This document shows positions 1 to 7,031 of a DNA stretch of 22,215 bases, piece by piece. This DNA is from Chloroflexota bacterium (GTDB taxonomy: Bacteria > Chloroflexota > Anaerolineae > Anaerolineales > DRMV01): the NCBI GenBank assembly GCA_013153135.1, contig JAADFA010000027.1, forward strand, positions 1-22,215, read 5' to 3'. The notes beneath the pieces were generated by a model. The model ran no database searches, had not been told where the DNA came from, and worked only from the letters and a program-made list of their open reading frames with translations. The stretch's first letter is position 1; every line of letters begins with the position of its first letter. Position numbers and translations under genes: made by a program.

Positions 1-2
1 CC

Positions 3-62
3 ATCGGCCGGAAATACGGCCGGCGGTATCGGGCGCAGGCCATTCTCGACGTGTTGCGCTAA
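3..62 (+). CDS. C-terminal end of an upstream reading frame, cut by the window start
   Basis: An open frame enters from the left edge and ends at TAA 60-62. It encodes nineteen residues rich in Arg, Tyr and Gly that end in ILDVLR. The basic, helical-looking tail fits the end of a normal bacterial protein, but no family can be named from so little. It is followed at once by the inverted repeats at 66-130, which fits a gene end. It could also be a chance open stretch. Confidence 0.35.
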   Translation: MGRKYGRRYRAQAILDVLR

Positions 63-65
63 CCC

Positions 66-130
66 AAAAAGGAACAAAAACGCCCGAACGTTCCTTTCTT
101 TCCTTTCAATTGGAACACGTGTTCCTTTTT
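66..130 (+). terminator. Possible terminator built from nested GGAAC/GTTCC inverted repeats
   Basis: AAAAAGGAAC (66-75) is a perfect 10-base inverted match to GTTCCTTTTT (121-130). An alternative inner pairing joins AAAGGAAC (68-75) and GTTCCTTT (90-97). The block starts four bases after a stop codon and its right arm ends in five T, as expected for an intrinsic terminator of the upstream gene. The outer stem encloses 45 bases, so the inner stem followed by the CTTTCCTTTC run may be the functional one. Confidence 0.4.
112..125. promoter_or_regulatory. Perfect 14-bp palindrome with a GAAC-N4-GTTC core (operator candidate)
   Basis: GGAACACGTGTTCC is a perfect palindrome. Its core, GAAC, four bases, GTTC, matches the spacing of the LexA (SOS) box known from Gram-positive bacteria, although the flanking bases are G and C rather than C and G. 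No gene start lies within 300 bases downstream on the plus strand, so a link to a regulated gene is not shown. It may simply be part of the terminator structure around it. Confidence 0.25.
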
Positions 131-224
131 GCCCCTATCCCCTCGCCCCCTGGCCCGTGGGTGCACGCAAAGGTTGTCGAAACGGCAAGCGCCCTGCGGC
201 CATGGTCGCGCTCGCGCGCCGCGC

Positions 225-249
225 CGCCGCGGGCTGGAAGCCCGCGGCG
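225..249. repeat. GC-rich hairpin, REP-like
   Basis: A perfect 10-bp stem, CGCCGCGGGC (225-234) with GCCCGCGGCG (240-249), closes a five-base TGGAA loop. No T run follows, so it is not a classical terminator. Its form, a short perfect GC palindrome in a non-coding gap, resembles repetitive extragenic palindromes. Only genome-wide counting would show whether it is a repeat family. Confidence 0.45.
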
Positions 250-316
250 TTGCCATAAAATTGCGCGCGATCTGGCAGGCTCAGCGCGCGGGAACGCATG
301 GCTGACAGCGAGGATA

Positions 317-367
317 GCGGGCGGGTTCAGCCGCCCGCGGGTCAAGCGCGCGTCCAGCCGCCCGCGG
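317..367. repeat. Hairpin plus 13-bp direct repeat
   Basis: GCGGGCGG (317-324) pairs with CCGCCCGC (331-338) over a six-base loop. The 13-mer CAGCCGCCCGCGG occurs at 328-340 and again at 355-367, a spacing of 27 bases. The composition is like that of the 225-249 hairpin, which suggests that this gap has gathered related palindromic units. Confidence 0.45.
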
Positions 368-430
368 CATGGGCTTCTACGAGATTTGCCTGCATCCCTG
401 GCCCGTTAGCGCCGCGCGCCAAGCCCCGCG

Positions 431-443
431 AGCGGGTTATAAT
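431..443 (+). promoter_or_regulatory. Promoter -10 region for the ABC ATPase gene
   Basis: TATAAT at 438-443 lies 30 bases upstream of the chosen ATG. No good -35 hexamer is visible at normal spacing. The 13-mer AGCGGGTTATAAT is identical to bases 15877-15889 in front of another gene, which supports a promoter role. Confidence 0.55.
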
Positions 444-473
444 ACCCTAAATTCCCCAGGAGCAAGGTTGGCT

Positions 474-1619
474 ATGGCACGGGTGGTTTTCGACCATGTC
501 ACAAAACGTTTCGGTTCTGTGGTCGCGCTGAACAACGTCAACCTCGAGGTCCGGGATCGCGAATTCTTGGTCCTCGTTGGCCCTTCAGGATGCGGCAAAA
601 CCACCGCACTGCGCATCGTCGCGGGGCTGGAAACCCCCACCGAAGGCAACATCATCATCGGCGATCAGATCGTCAACGATGTTCCGCCCAAAGATCGGGA
701 TATCGCGATGGTTTTCCAATCCTACGCACTCTATCCTCACATGACTGTGTACGATAACATGGCCTTCGGTCTCAAATTGCGCAAGGTGCCTAAGGACGAG
801 ATCCGGCGCCGCGTATACGAAGCCGCGGAAATGCTCGGCATCCAGGACCTACTTGACCGCTATCCGCGGCAGCTTTCGGGTGGTCAACGGCAACGGGTTG
901 CCGTTGGCCGGGCCATCGTGCGCCAACCTAAAGTTTTTCTCTTCGATGAACCCCTATCCAACCTGGACGCAAAGCTACGGGTGCAAACCCGCGCGGAGCT
1001 TACCAAACTGCATAAACGCCTCCAGACCACCTTCATTTACGTGACTCATGATCAGGTCGAAGCCATGACCATGGCCAACCGTATCGCGGTGATGAACCGG
1101 GGCGTAATTCAGCAAGTGGATACTCCGCAAAACCTCTATGATGCGCCCGTTAACATGTTCGTCGCGGGCTTTATCGGCTCGCCCGCAATGAACTTCTTCC
1201 GCGGGACATTGCGCCAAAGTGAAGGTCAGCTTTGGGTCGATACGGGCGCGTTCCAGGTGCAGGTGCCCCCCGAACGCCGCGAGGCGTACGCGGCCTACGT
1301 CGGACGACCAGTAATCCTAGGCATCCGACCGGAGCACATCCACGCGCCCGACTACGCGCCGCCCGGCATTTGGCCACAGCCCGTTGAGGGCGTGGTCGAG
1401 GTGGTGGAACCCATGGGCGCGGAGCAATACGTGTATTTGCGTGCGGGTGAGCATACCTTCGTCGCGCGCGTCGATCCGCGCGCCCGCTATACTATCGGCG
1501 AAACCGGCCGCGTGCTCTTTGATATGAGTCGCATGCACCTCTTCGACCCCGACACGGAACGCGCCATCGGCCGCGAGGTGGTGCACGCGGCTGCACACGT
1601 GCCCTCCGACCGCCGCTAA
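474..1619 (+). CDS. ugpC: ABC transporter ATP-binding protein, MalK/UgpC family
   Basis: This is the ATPase subunit of a carbohydrate-type ABC importer, cytoplasmic, 381 residues from ATG 474. Visible motifs are Walker A GPSGCGKTT (residues 36-44), a Q-loop FQSYALYPH, the signature LSGGQRQRVAVGRA, Walker B VFLFDEPLSNLDAKLR and the switch THDQVEAMTMA. The last third is a TOBE/OB regulatory domain with the typical GIRPEH motif, and the full length fits the family. AGGAG at 458-462 supports either ATG 474 (11-base spacing) or TTG 468 (5-base spacing). An upstream in-frame extension to 369 crosses the promoter and is rejected. No permease or solute-binding gene lies nearby, so it may serve distant transporters, as MsmX-type ATPases do. 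It is 21 bases from the next gene and probably shares its transcript. Confidence 0.93.
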   Translation: MARVVFDHVTKRFGSVVALNNVNLEVRDREFLVLVGPSGCGKTTALRIVAGLETPTEGNIIIGDQIVNDVPPKDRDIAMVFQSYALYPHMTVYDNMAFGLKLRKVPKDEIRRRVYEAAEMLGIQDLLDRYPRQLSGGQRQRVAVGRAIVRQPKVFLFDEPLSNLDAKLRVQTRAELTKLHKRLQTTFIYVTHDQVEAMTMANRIAVMNRGVIQQVDTPQNLYDAPVNMFVAGFIGSPAMNFFRGTLRQSEGQLWVDTGAFQVQVPPERREAYAAYVGRPVILGIRPEHIHAPDYAPPGIWPQPVEGVVEVVEPMGAEQYVYLRAGEHTFVARVDPRARYTIGETGRVLFDMSRMHLFDPDTERAIGREVVHAAAHVPSDRR

Positions 1620-1640
1620 CCCTACCCGAGGAGCCCTGCC

Positions 1641-2849
1641 ATGCCGTGGGAACATCTGCGCCCCTTACTCAAACCCAATGAAACCAAAATTGTGCTGCTG
1701 GTGATGGATGGGCTCGGCGGCCTGCCTATGGGGCCCGTCGGGCGAACGGAGTTGGAGTACGCGCACACGCCCAATATGGACACCCTGGCCGCGGATGGCA
1801 CCCTGGGCCAGACCATCCCTATTGCGCCAGGGATTACACCTGGGTCGGGGCCTGCACATTTGGCCCTGTTCGGCTACGACCCGCTAACATATACCGTAGG
1901 CCGGGGCGCGCTCGCGGCCGCGGGTGTGGGCCTGGATCTACGACCTGGGGATGTTGTCGCGCGCGGCAATTTCGCCACGTTAGACGAAAACGGTAACATC
2001 GTTGACCGCCGGGCGGGCCGCATTTCCACCGAAGAAGCAGCTCCCCTTGTCGAACGACTGGCCCAAATTACCCTACCTGGCGTAGAGATCACGGTTCGAC
2101 CCGTACGCGAATATCGGTTCGTTATCCGTCTGCGGGGCGAGGGCCTTAGCCCTGAGCTTGAAGACACCGACCCCCAACAGACGGGCGTGCCGCCCAAGCC
2201 TGTCATCCCGCGACGGCCCGAAGCGCAACGAACCGCGGATCTGCTCAACCAATGGATTGCCCGCGCGCGTGAAGTGCTGGCCGACCACCCTCGCGCGAAC
2301 GGGGTACTGCTGCGCGGGTTCGCCACCGACCCCAACCTGCCCAAATTCCCCGAGATGTTCCAGTTGCGCGCCGCGGCCATTGCGGTCTATCCCATGTACA
2401 AAGGCATCGCGCGGCTGGTCGGTATGGATGTTATTGAATTCGATGGCGAACAACCCGAAGACGAATTTGCAGCGGCCGAATGCGTGTGGGAGTTGTACGA
2501 TTTCTTTTACATCCACATCAAGAAAACCGACTCCAAGGGCGAAGATGGTGACTTTTTTGGCAAAGCCCAAGTTATTGAAACTGTGGATAAGGCCTTGCCC
2601 AAACTCATGGCGCTGAAACCCGATGTGGTCATCATCACGGGCGATCATTCGACCCCGGCCAAGTGGCGCAGTCATTCATGGCATCCAGTACCTTTCTTGC
2701 TTTGGGCACCAGCCTCCGCTCGGCCTGATGGCCAGCACCGCTTTGGTGAGACTGCGTGCGCTCAAGGCGGCCTGGGCACCTTCCCCGCGCTGCACACCAT
2801 GCCCTTGGCCTTGGCCCACGCGGGCCGACTAAAGAAATTTGGCGCATAA
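1641..2849 (+). CDS. apgM: 2,3-bisphosphoglycerate-independent phosphoglycerate mutase, archaeal type
   Basis: It interconverts 3- and 2-phosphoglycerate in glycolysis and gluconeogenesis. The 402 residues match the archaeal-type branch of the alkaline phosphatase superfamily, not the longer GpmI type. The N-terminal VLLVMDGLGG carries the first metal-binding Asp (D23). PGSGPAHLALFGYDP holds the likely phosphorylated Ser (S69). GRGALAAAGVGLDL and RAGRISTEEA follow, and the C-terminal half has KTDSKGEDGDFFGK and ITGDHSTP with further metal-binding Asp and His. GAGGAG at 1628-1633 is seven bases before the ATG. The gap to the ABC ATPase is 21 bases, so the two are likely co-transcribed, although their functions have no evident link. 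Confidence 0.93.
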   Translation: MPWEHLRPLLKPNETKIVLLVMDGLGGLPMGPVGRTELEYAHTPNMDTLAADGTLGQTIPIAPGITPGSGPAHLALFGYDPLTYTVGRGALAAAGVGLDLRPGDVVARGNFATLDENGNIVDRRAGRISTEEAAPLVERLAQITLPGVEITVRPVREYRFVIRLRGEGLSPELEDTDPQQTGVPPKPVIPRRPEAQRTADLLNQWIARAREVLADHPRANGVLLRGFATDPNLPKFPEMFQLRAAAIAVYPMYKGIARLVGMDVIEFDGEQPEDEFAAAECVWELYDFFYIHIKKTDSKGEDGDFFGKAQVIETVDKALPKLMALKPDVVIITGDHSTPAKWRSHSWHPVPFLLWAPASARPDGQHRFGETACAQGGLGTFPALHTMPLALAHAGRLKKFGA

Positions 2850-2946
2850 TGTTTTACATGGTTCGCACAGCCATCTTTGTGTTTGCCCAGGGCATCCCAA
2901 AGGCGAGATGCCTAAAGCAGCGCTTAGCCCGGGCCAACGGGGGCGT

Positions 2947-2975
2947 TTGACCCGCCTTTAGGTTTCGCATACAAT
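2947..2975 (+). promoter_or_regulatory. Sigma-70-type promoter in front of ridA
   Basis: TTGACC (2947-2952) and TACAAT (2970-2975) are separated by exactly 17 bases. The expected start, near 2982, leaves a leader of about 23 bases with a GGGGGGAG ribosome binding site before ATG 3005. It lies in the 155-base gap after apgM and begins the ridA-glycosylphosphotransferase-epimerase run. Confidence 0.75.
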
Positions 2976-3004
2976 TCCCTCAACCTCGACCCGGGGGGAG
3001 ATCG

Positions 3005-3400
3005 ATGAGCAAGCGGATTGTGCAAACCGACCGCGCACCAGCCGCGATTGGGCCTTATTCGCAAGGTGTTGTTGCAAACGGTTGGCTATTCATTTCGGGC
3101 CAGCTGGGCCTCGACCCACAAACCGGCCAATTGGTCCCTGGTGGCGTCCAAGCCGAAACCGAGCAAGCCTTGCGCAACCTGCGAGCCGTGCTCCAGGCTG
3201 CCGGAGGCGAACTCACGAACGTGGTCAAGGTTACGGTTTACTTGCGCGATATGGCCGACTTCGCAGCCATGAATGAGGTGTACGCACGCTTCTTTACCGA
3301 AGCGCCGCCCGCGCGGGCAGCCATCCAAGCCGCCGCGCTCCCTAAGGGAGCCGCCGTCGAGATTGAAGCTATCGCGTACCTCGGCGCCGAAGGTGAATGA
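3005..3400 (+). CDS. ridA: RidA family reactive imine/enamine deaminase
   Basis: RidA proteins are small cytoplasmic trimers that hydrolyse reactive 2-aminoacrylate and similar enamine/imine intermediates formed by PLP enzymes. The 131 residues match the family in length. IGPYSQG and FISGQLGLDP at the start, the VVKVTVYL strand, and PPARAAIQ...LPKGAAVEIEAIA at the end are diagnostic. Arg104 and Glu119 correspond to the substrate-binding Arg and catalytic Glu of E. coli RidA. The E. coli Cys next to that Arg is Ala here. It has its own promoter, and its TGA stop lies within the ribosome binding site of the next gene, 12 bases away. No functional link to the sugar genes behind it is evident. 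Confidence 0.93.
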   Translation: MSKRIVQTDRAPAAIGPYSQGVVANGWLFISGQLGLDPQTGQLVPGGVQAETEQALRNLRAVLQAAGGELTNVVKVTVYLRDMADFAAMNEVYARFFTEAPPARAAIQAAALPKGAAVEIEAIAYLGAEGE

Positions 3401-3412
3401 GGACGTCCACCC

Positions 3413-4870
3413 ATGCGCGAGCCACCGTCGATACCCTCCTCATCGCGTCGCCGCATCAGCCTGCGCCCGGCCGAACAGCGCGTTCTGCTTGTACTGGGCG
3501 ATATGGGAGCATCCTTCTTCGCGTGGCTCGCGGCGGTAACCTTGTGGTTCTTCATGGCCATCCCCAATCCCAGTTGGCGCGCGTGGGTGGACTTCATCAC
3601 AACACGACCCTGGTGGTTCTACATCCTACCCATCCTCTGGGTGCTCTTCCTGGTCGACCTGCACGATGACAGTCGCGCGTTCAATTTACACCGAACAGCC
3701 CAGGGGCTTTTAAGCGTCGCGCTACTCGCTCTGGTTCTCTATCTTATGACGTACTTCGTCCTCAACGTCGACCGCCGCGTGCTCCCACGGGTGAGCGTGG
3801 CTGCATTCATTGGGTTCGCGACGTTTTTTGTCTTTCTCTGGCGCGCGCTGTACATCCGCATGAGTCAACAAACCGGGCGCCGTGTGCTGATCGTTGGAGC
3901 AGGACGCCACGGCCAAGCCCTGGTAGCCGCACTCCAGAATGAGCCTACGGGTACGCCCCTGTACCTGGTCGGCTACATTGACGACGATTGGGCCAAACAT
4001 GGTCGCAAATATCACGGCCTTCCCGTCCTCGGTGACGCCAAGGCGTTGCTAGATATCGCCCAGCATTATCAAATCACCGACGCGGTCGTGGCCATCGTGG
4101 GCGAGATCCGTGGTGAGCTCTTCCAAGCCCTGCTTGACTTACAATCGTACGGCGTCGAAGTCACCCATTTGCATGCCTTTTATGAGGAAGTGTATCAACG
4201 TGTCCCTATTTCTCATTTGGGCGCGAATTGGCTATTGGATTCTTTCGTTGACGAAGCGCGTAAGAGTGTCTATTACGAATGGGCTAAGCGCGCGCTCGAC
4301 ATCACCGGCGCGCTTGTGGGATTGGTCTTGCTCGGCGTGATGGCTCCCTTTATCGCCCTTGCCATCTGGGTCGAAAGTGGGCGGCCCATCCTGTTCAAAC
4401 AGACCCGGGTTGGACGTCACGGTCGTCTATTCACCGTGTACAAGTTCCGCACCATGTGGCCCCGGGACCGAATGCCCACATCCGACGGCACAACCAACCG
4501 TTGGGCTGATGACGAAGAAGTACGCCGGGTAACCCGCGTAGGTCGCATTTTGCGCAAATCCCATTTGGATGAATTCCCGCAATTTTGGAATGTCCTTCTT
4601 GGACACATGAGCGTCGTTGGCCCCCGGCCCGAACAACCCAAACTGGTTGAAGCCCTGGAGAAAACTATCCCCTTTTACCGTGCGCGGCTTTTGGTCAAGC
4701 CTGGAATCACCGGCTGGGCTCAAATCAAGTATGGCTACGCGGCCACAGTCCAAGATACCGAGCGCAAGCTAGAATACGACCTGTACTACATCAAGCACCG
4801 CAATATCTTGCTCGACCTGCTGATCATCCTGCGTACTCTAGCCTCGGTGCTGGGCTTCCGAGGGCACTAG
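3413..4870 (+). CDS. Polyprenyl-phosphate glycosyl-1-phosphate transferase (WbaP/WcaJ type)
   Basis: It likely transfers a sugar-1-phosphate from a nucleotide sugar to undecaprenyl phosphate, the first step of exopolysaccharide or surface-glycan assembly, at the inner face of the membrane. The 485 residues show the full WbaP-like layout. About four N-terminal membrane spans lie within residues 20-145. A nucleotide-binding-like domain begins at RRVLIVGAGRHGQAL and runs to GYIDDDW. A further hydrophobic helix (VGLVLLGVMAPFIALAIWV) leads into the catalytic sugar-transferase domain. That domain has KFRTM, the catalytic Asp-Glu pair D386-E387 in SHLDEFPQFWN, VVGPRPE and KPGITGWAQ. TGAGGA at 3398-3403 is nine bases before the ATG. 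The sugar substrate cannot be told from sequence. Confidence 0.93.
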   Translation: MREPPSIPSSSRRRISLRPAEQRVLLVLGDMGASFFAWLAAVTLWFFMAIPNPSWRAWVDFITTRPWWFYILPILWVLFLVDLHDDSRAFNLHRTAQGLLSVALLALVLYLMTYFVLNVDRRVLPRVSVAAFIGFATFFVFLWRALYIRMSQQTGRRVLIVGAGRHGQALVAALQNEPTGTPLYLVGYIDDDWAKHGRKYHGLPVLGDAKALLDIAQHYQITDAVVAIVGEIRGELFQALLDLQSYGVEVTHLHAFYEEVYQRVPISHLGANWLLDSFVDEARKSVYYEWAKRALDITGALVGLVLLGVMAPFIALAIWVESGRPILFKQTRVGRHGRLFTVYKFRTMWPRDRMPTSDGTTNRWADDEEVRRVTRVGRILRKSHLDEFPQFWNVLLGHMSVVGPRPEQPKLVEALEKTIPFYRARLLVKPGITGWAQIKYGYAATVQDTERKLEYDLYYIKHRNILLDLLIILRTLASVLGFRGH

Positions 4871-4885
4871 TCGCGGAGGAAGACC

Positions 4886-5815
4886 ATGCGCGCGTTGGTG
4901 ACCGGGGGCGCGGGATTCATCGGTTCGCATCTCGTGGATGCACTGCTGGCCCGCGGCCACGATGTCGTGGTCTTAGATAACTTTTCAACCGGAAAAGTCG
5001 AGAACCTGCCCCAAGGCCATCCGCGGCTGCAGGTACTTCGAGGGGATGTGCGCGATGCGGACGTGGTCACGCGCGCGATGCAAGGTGTGAACGTGGCGTT
5101 TCATCTGGCCGCGCACGTCTCCGTCCCGGCCTCCATTCAGGACCCCCTAACGACCCACGCGATCAACGTCACCGGGACCGTGCACGTGCTCGAAGCCGCG
5201 CGACAGGCTGGCGTGCGGCGGGTTGTGCTGGCCTCGAGCGCGGCGGTCTACGGTGAGCCCGAGAAACTGCCCCTGTCCGAGGACGTGCCCTTACGCCCCC
5301 TTTCACCCTACGCGAGCAGCAAGGTCGCCAACGAAGCCGACGCGCGCGCCTATGCTGCCAGCCTGGGCTTAGAGACCGTCGCGCTGCGATTTTTCAATGT
5401 TTACGGCCCGCGACAACGGGCCGACAGCCCCTATTCGGGCGTGATCGCGCGCTTTGTCGAAGCCTTAGCCCAGGACCGCGCACCTACGGTATTCGGCGAT
5501 GGACGCCAGACACGGGATTTTATCTTCGTGCACGATGTCGTGGCCGCGCTCCTGCGCGCGGCCGAGGCGCCCGCCCACGTTGTAGGCCGCGCGTTCAACG
5601 TATGCACCGGCCGCGCGGTCTCCTTGCTGGATTTGTTGAACGTCCTATACCGCTTCTATCCCCATGCGCCGCGGCCCCACTTCGCGCCGCCCCGCCCAGG
5701 CGACATCCGCCATTCCCGCGGGGACCCAACCCTGGCCGAGCGGCTCCTAGGATTTCGTGCGCGCGTGCCCTTAGATCAGGGCTTGGCCCAGCTGCTCCAA
5801 GCCCTCGAAGGGTGA
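4886..5815 (+). CDS. NAD-dependent nucleotide-sugar epimerase/dehydratase, UDP-glucose 4-epimerase-like
   Basis: This is an extended short-chain dehydrogenase of 309 residues that acts on a nucleotide sugar, probably a UDP-hexose 4-epimerase. The Rossmann motif TGGAGFIG (residues 6-13) is followed by VLDNFSTG, then DVRD, FHLAAHVSVPAS, the SSAAVYG strand with the active-site serines, and YASSK with the catalytic Tyr and Lys. FFNVYGPRQ and the C-terminal RPGDIRHSRGD are typical of UDP-sugar epimerases of this branch. GGAGGA precedes ATG 4886. It begins 15 bases after the sugar-1-phosphate transferase and plausibly makes its sugar substrate. GalE, a UDP-GlcNAc epimerase or a dTDP-sugar enzyme are all possible. 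Confidence 0.9.
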   Translation: MRALVTGGAGFIGSHLVDALLARGHDVVVLDNFSTGKVENLPQGHPRLQVLRGDVRDADVVTRAMQGVNVAFHLAAHVSVPASIQDPLTTHAINVTGTVHVLEAARQAGVRRVVLASSAAVYGEPEKLPLSEDVPLRPLSPYASSKVANEADARAYAASLGLETVALRFFNVYGPRQRADSPYSGVIARFVEALAQDRAPTVFGDGRQTRDFIFVHDVVAALLRAAEAPAHVVGRAFNVCTGRAVSLLDLLNVLYRFYPHAPRPHFAPPRPGDIRHSRGDPTLAERLLGFRARVPLDQGLAQLLQALEG

Positions 5816-5821
5816 TACAAT
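5816..5821 (+). promoter_or_regulatory. Possible -10 box for the menC-like gene
   Basis: TACAAT directly abuts the TGA stop of the epimerase gene and is 62 bases before the next start. No convincing -35 hexamer is seen 16-18 bases upstream. It matches the TACAAT boxes at 2970 and 22089. Read-through from the upstream genes is also likely. Confidence 0.4.
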
Positions 5822-5883
5822 CCCTTCAGCCGTGGATGGTCCTGACCCCCACGGCGAACCCTTTGGGCCCGAAGGAGTGCCCT

Positions 5884-7017
5884 ATGCGCATTCATAGCGT
5901 GACGTATTACCACATCCGTATGCCCTTGCGTTTTCCTTTCGCGACGTCCACCGCGAGCCGGACGGAACGCGACGCGCTGATTATCGAAGTGCGTGAAACC
6001 GATGGCCATGTCGGATGGGGCGAAGTTGTTGCCGGTTACGCGCCCCACTACTCCTGCGAGACCGCATGGACCGCAGAACACATCCTCGGCGAATTCCTTA
6101 TCCCTGCACTCTTCGATGCTCCTATTGATCATCCCGGCGATTTTACCGACCGGGTGAAGTGGGTCCGTGGGCATCGCATGGCGCGCGCGGGGCTGGAAAT
6201 GGCCCTGTGGGACCTTTACGGCAAGCGTTTGGGGCGCTCGCTGCGCGACCTGCTCGGCGGCGTGCGGGACCGAGTGCCCGTCGGTGTCTCCATTGGGCTG
6301 CAAGAAAACCCGCGCGCGTTGGTTGAGCGGGTGGAGTACTACATCAACCAAGGCTATCGGCGCATCAAACTCAAAATCAAGCCAGGCTATGACGTGGAAT
6401 TTGTCCGCGCAGTGCGCGAAGCCTACCCCGATATCCCGCTGCAAGTGGACGCCAACAGCGCTTACGATCTAGACTCGGCCCAAACCTTGCGACCGTTGGA
6501 CGATTACAACTTGTTGCTCATTGAGCAGCCGTTGGCTCATGATGACCTGTGGGACCACCACAAGCTGCAACAGGAATTCCGCACGCCCATTTGCCTGGAC
6601 GAAAGCATTACCTCCGCGGACAAGGCACGCAAAGCTATCGAGATGGACGCCGCGCGCGTCATCAACATCAAAGTCGGCCGTGTGGGCGGTTTGATCGAGG
6701 CCGTGCGCATCCACGACCTCGCGGCCCAGCACGACGTGCCTGTGTGGTCCGGCGGAATGTTGGAGACCGGCATCGGCCGCGCGGCCAACTTAGCCCTCGC
6801 GTCGCTGCCGAACTTCCGTTTGCCTGGCGACATTTCCGCGACAGACCGCTATTATGAAACCGACATTACCGAAGAACGCTTTGCCTTAAACAACGATAGC
6901 ACCATCACGGTACCGGCGGGGCCAGGCCTGGGCGTTCGGGTCAACCGGGATGCCTTAGCTTACTACACCATCCACAGCATGACCTTCGTGAACCCGAACC
7001 TCAGCCATCCCCGCTAA
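5884..7017 (+). CDS. menC: o-Succinylbenzoate synthase / N-succinylamino acid racemase family protein
   Basis: An enolase-superfamily enzyme of 377 residues from ATG 5884, which has GAAGGAG six bases upstream. The longer open frame to 5602 runs into the epimerase gene and is rejected. The catalytic set is complete: the KLK acid/base Lys pair (K162/K164), metal ligands D189 in QVDAN, E214 in IEQPL and D239 in LDESI, and the opposing base K263 in INIKVGR. SGGMLETGIGR and LPGDISAT complete the active-site barrel. This branch includes dehydration of SHCHC to o-succinylbenzoate in menaquinone synthesis and racemisation of N-succinylamino acids, and some members do both. No other men gene is present in the window, so the physiological reaction is open. 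Confidence 0.85.
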   Translation: MRIHSVTYYHIRMPLRFPFATSTASRTERDALIIEVRETDGHVGWGEVVAGYAPHYSCETAWTAEHILGEFLIPALFDAPIDHPGDFTDRVKWVRGHRMARAGLEMALWDLYGKRLGRSLRDLLGGVRDRVPVGVSIGLQENPRALVERVEYYINQGYRRIKLKIKPGYDVEFVRAVREAYPDIPLQVDANSAYDLDSAQTLRPLDDYNLLLIEQPLAHDDLWDHHKLQQEFRTPICLDESITSADKARKAIEMDAARVINIKVGRVGGLIEAVRIHDLAAQHDVPVWSGGMLETGIGRAANLALASLPNFRLPGDISATDRYYETDITEERFALNNDSTITVPAGPGLGVRVNRDALAYYTIHSMTFVNPNLSHPR

Positions 7018-7031
7018 AGGACGGGGAAATT

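Larger units (their letters stand above)
63..473. other. Repeat-rich intergenic region of about 410 bases
   Basis: No convincing coding sequence is present. The open frames here lack ribosome binding sites, and their Arg/Pro/Ala-rich translations look like shadows of GC-rich DNA. The region holds an AT-rich block with four GGAAC/GTTCC elements (66-130), a perfect 10-bp GC hairpin (225-249), a second hairpin with a 13-bp direct repeat (317-367) and a TATAAT box (438-443) in front of the ABC ATPase gene. It is the longest gene-free stretch in the window and shows no tRNA or recognisable riboswitch. Confidence 0.6.

Noticed and set aside
369..473. N-terminal extension of the ABC ATPase to ATG 369
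   Set aside because: It would translate through the TATAAT box, has no ribosome binding site, and is absent from the family's usual N-terminus.
2073..2675. Minus-strand frame of 200 codons opposite apgM
   Set aside because: No family features and no ribosome binding site; it overlaps an unambiguous gene.
2849..2950. Small frame of 33 codons starting in a TAATG overlap with the apgM stop
   Set aside because: It has no ribosome binding site of its own, its composition is unremarkable, and its end runs into the ridA -35 box. A coupled small protein is possible but unsupported.
5776..6444. Minus-strand frame of 222 codons opposite menC
   Set aside because: Shadow frame of a GC-rich gene; the plus-strand protein has every catalytic residue of its family.
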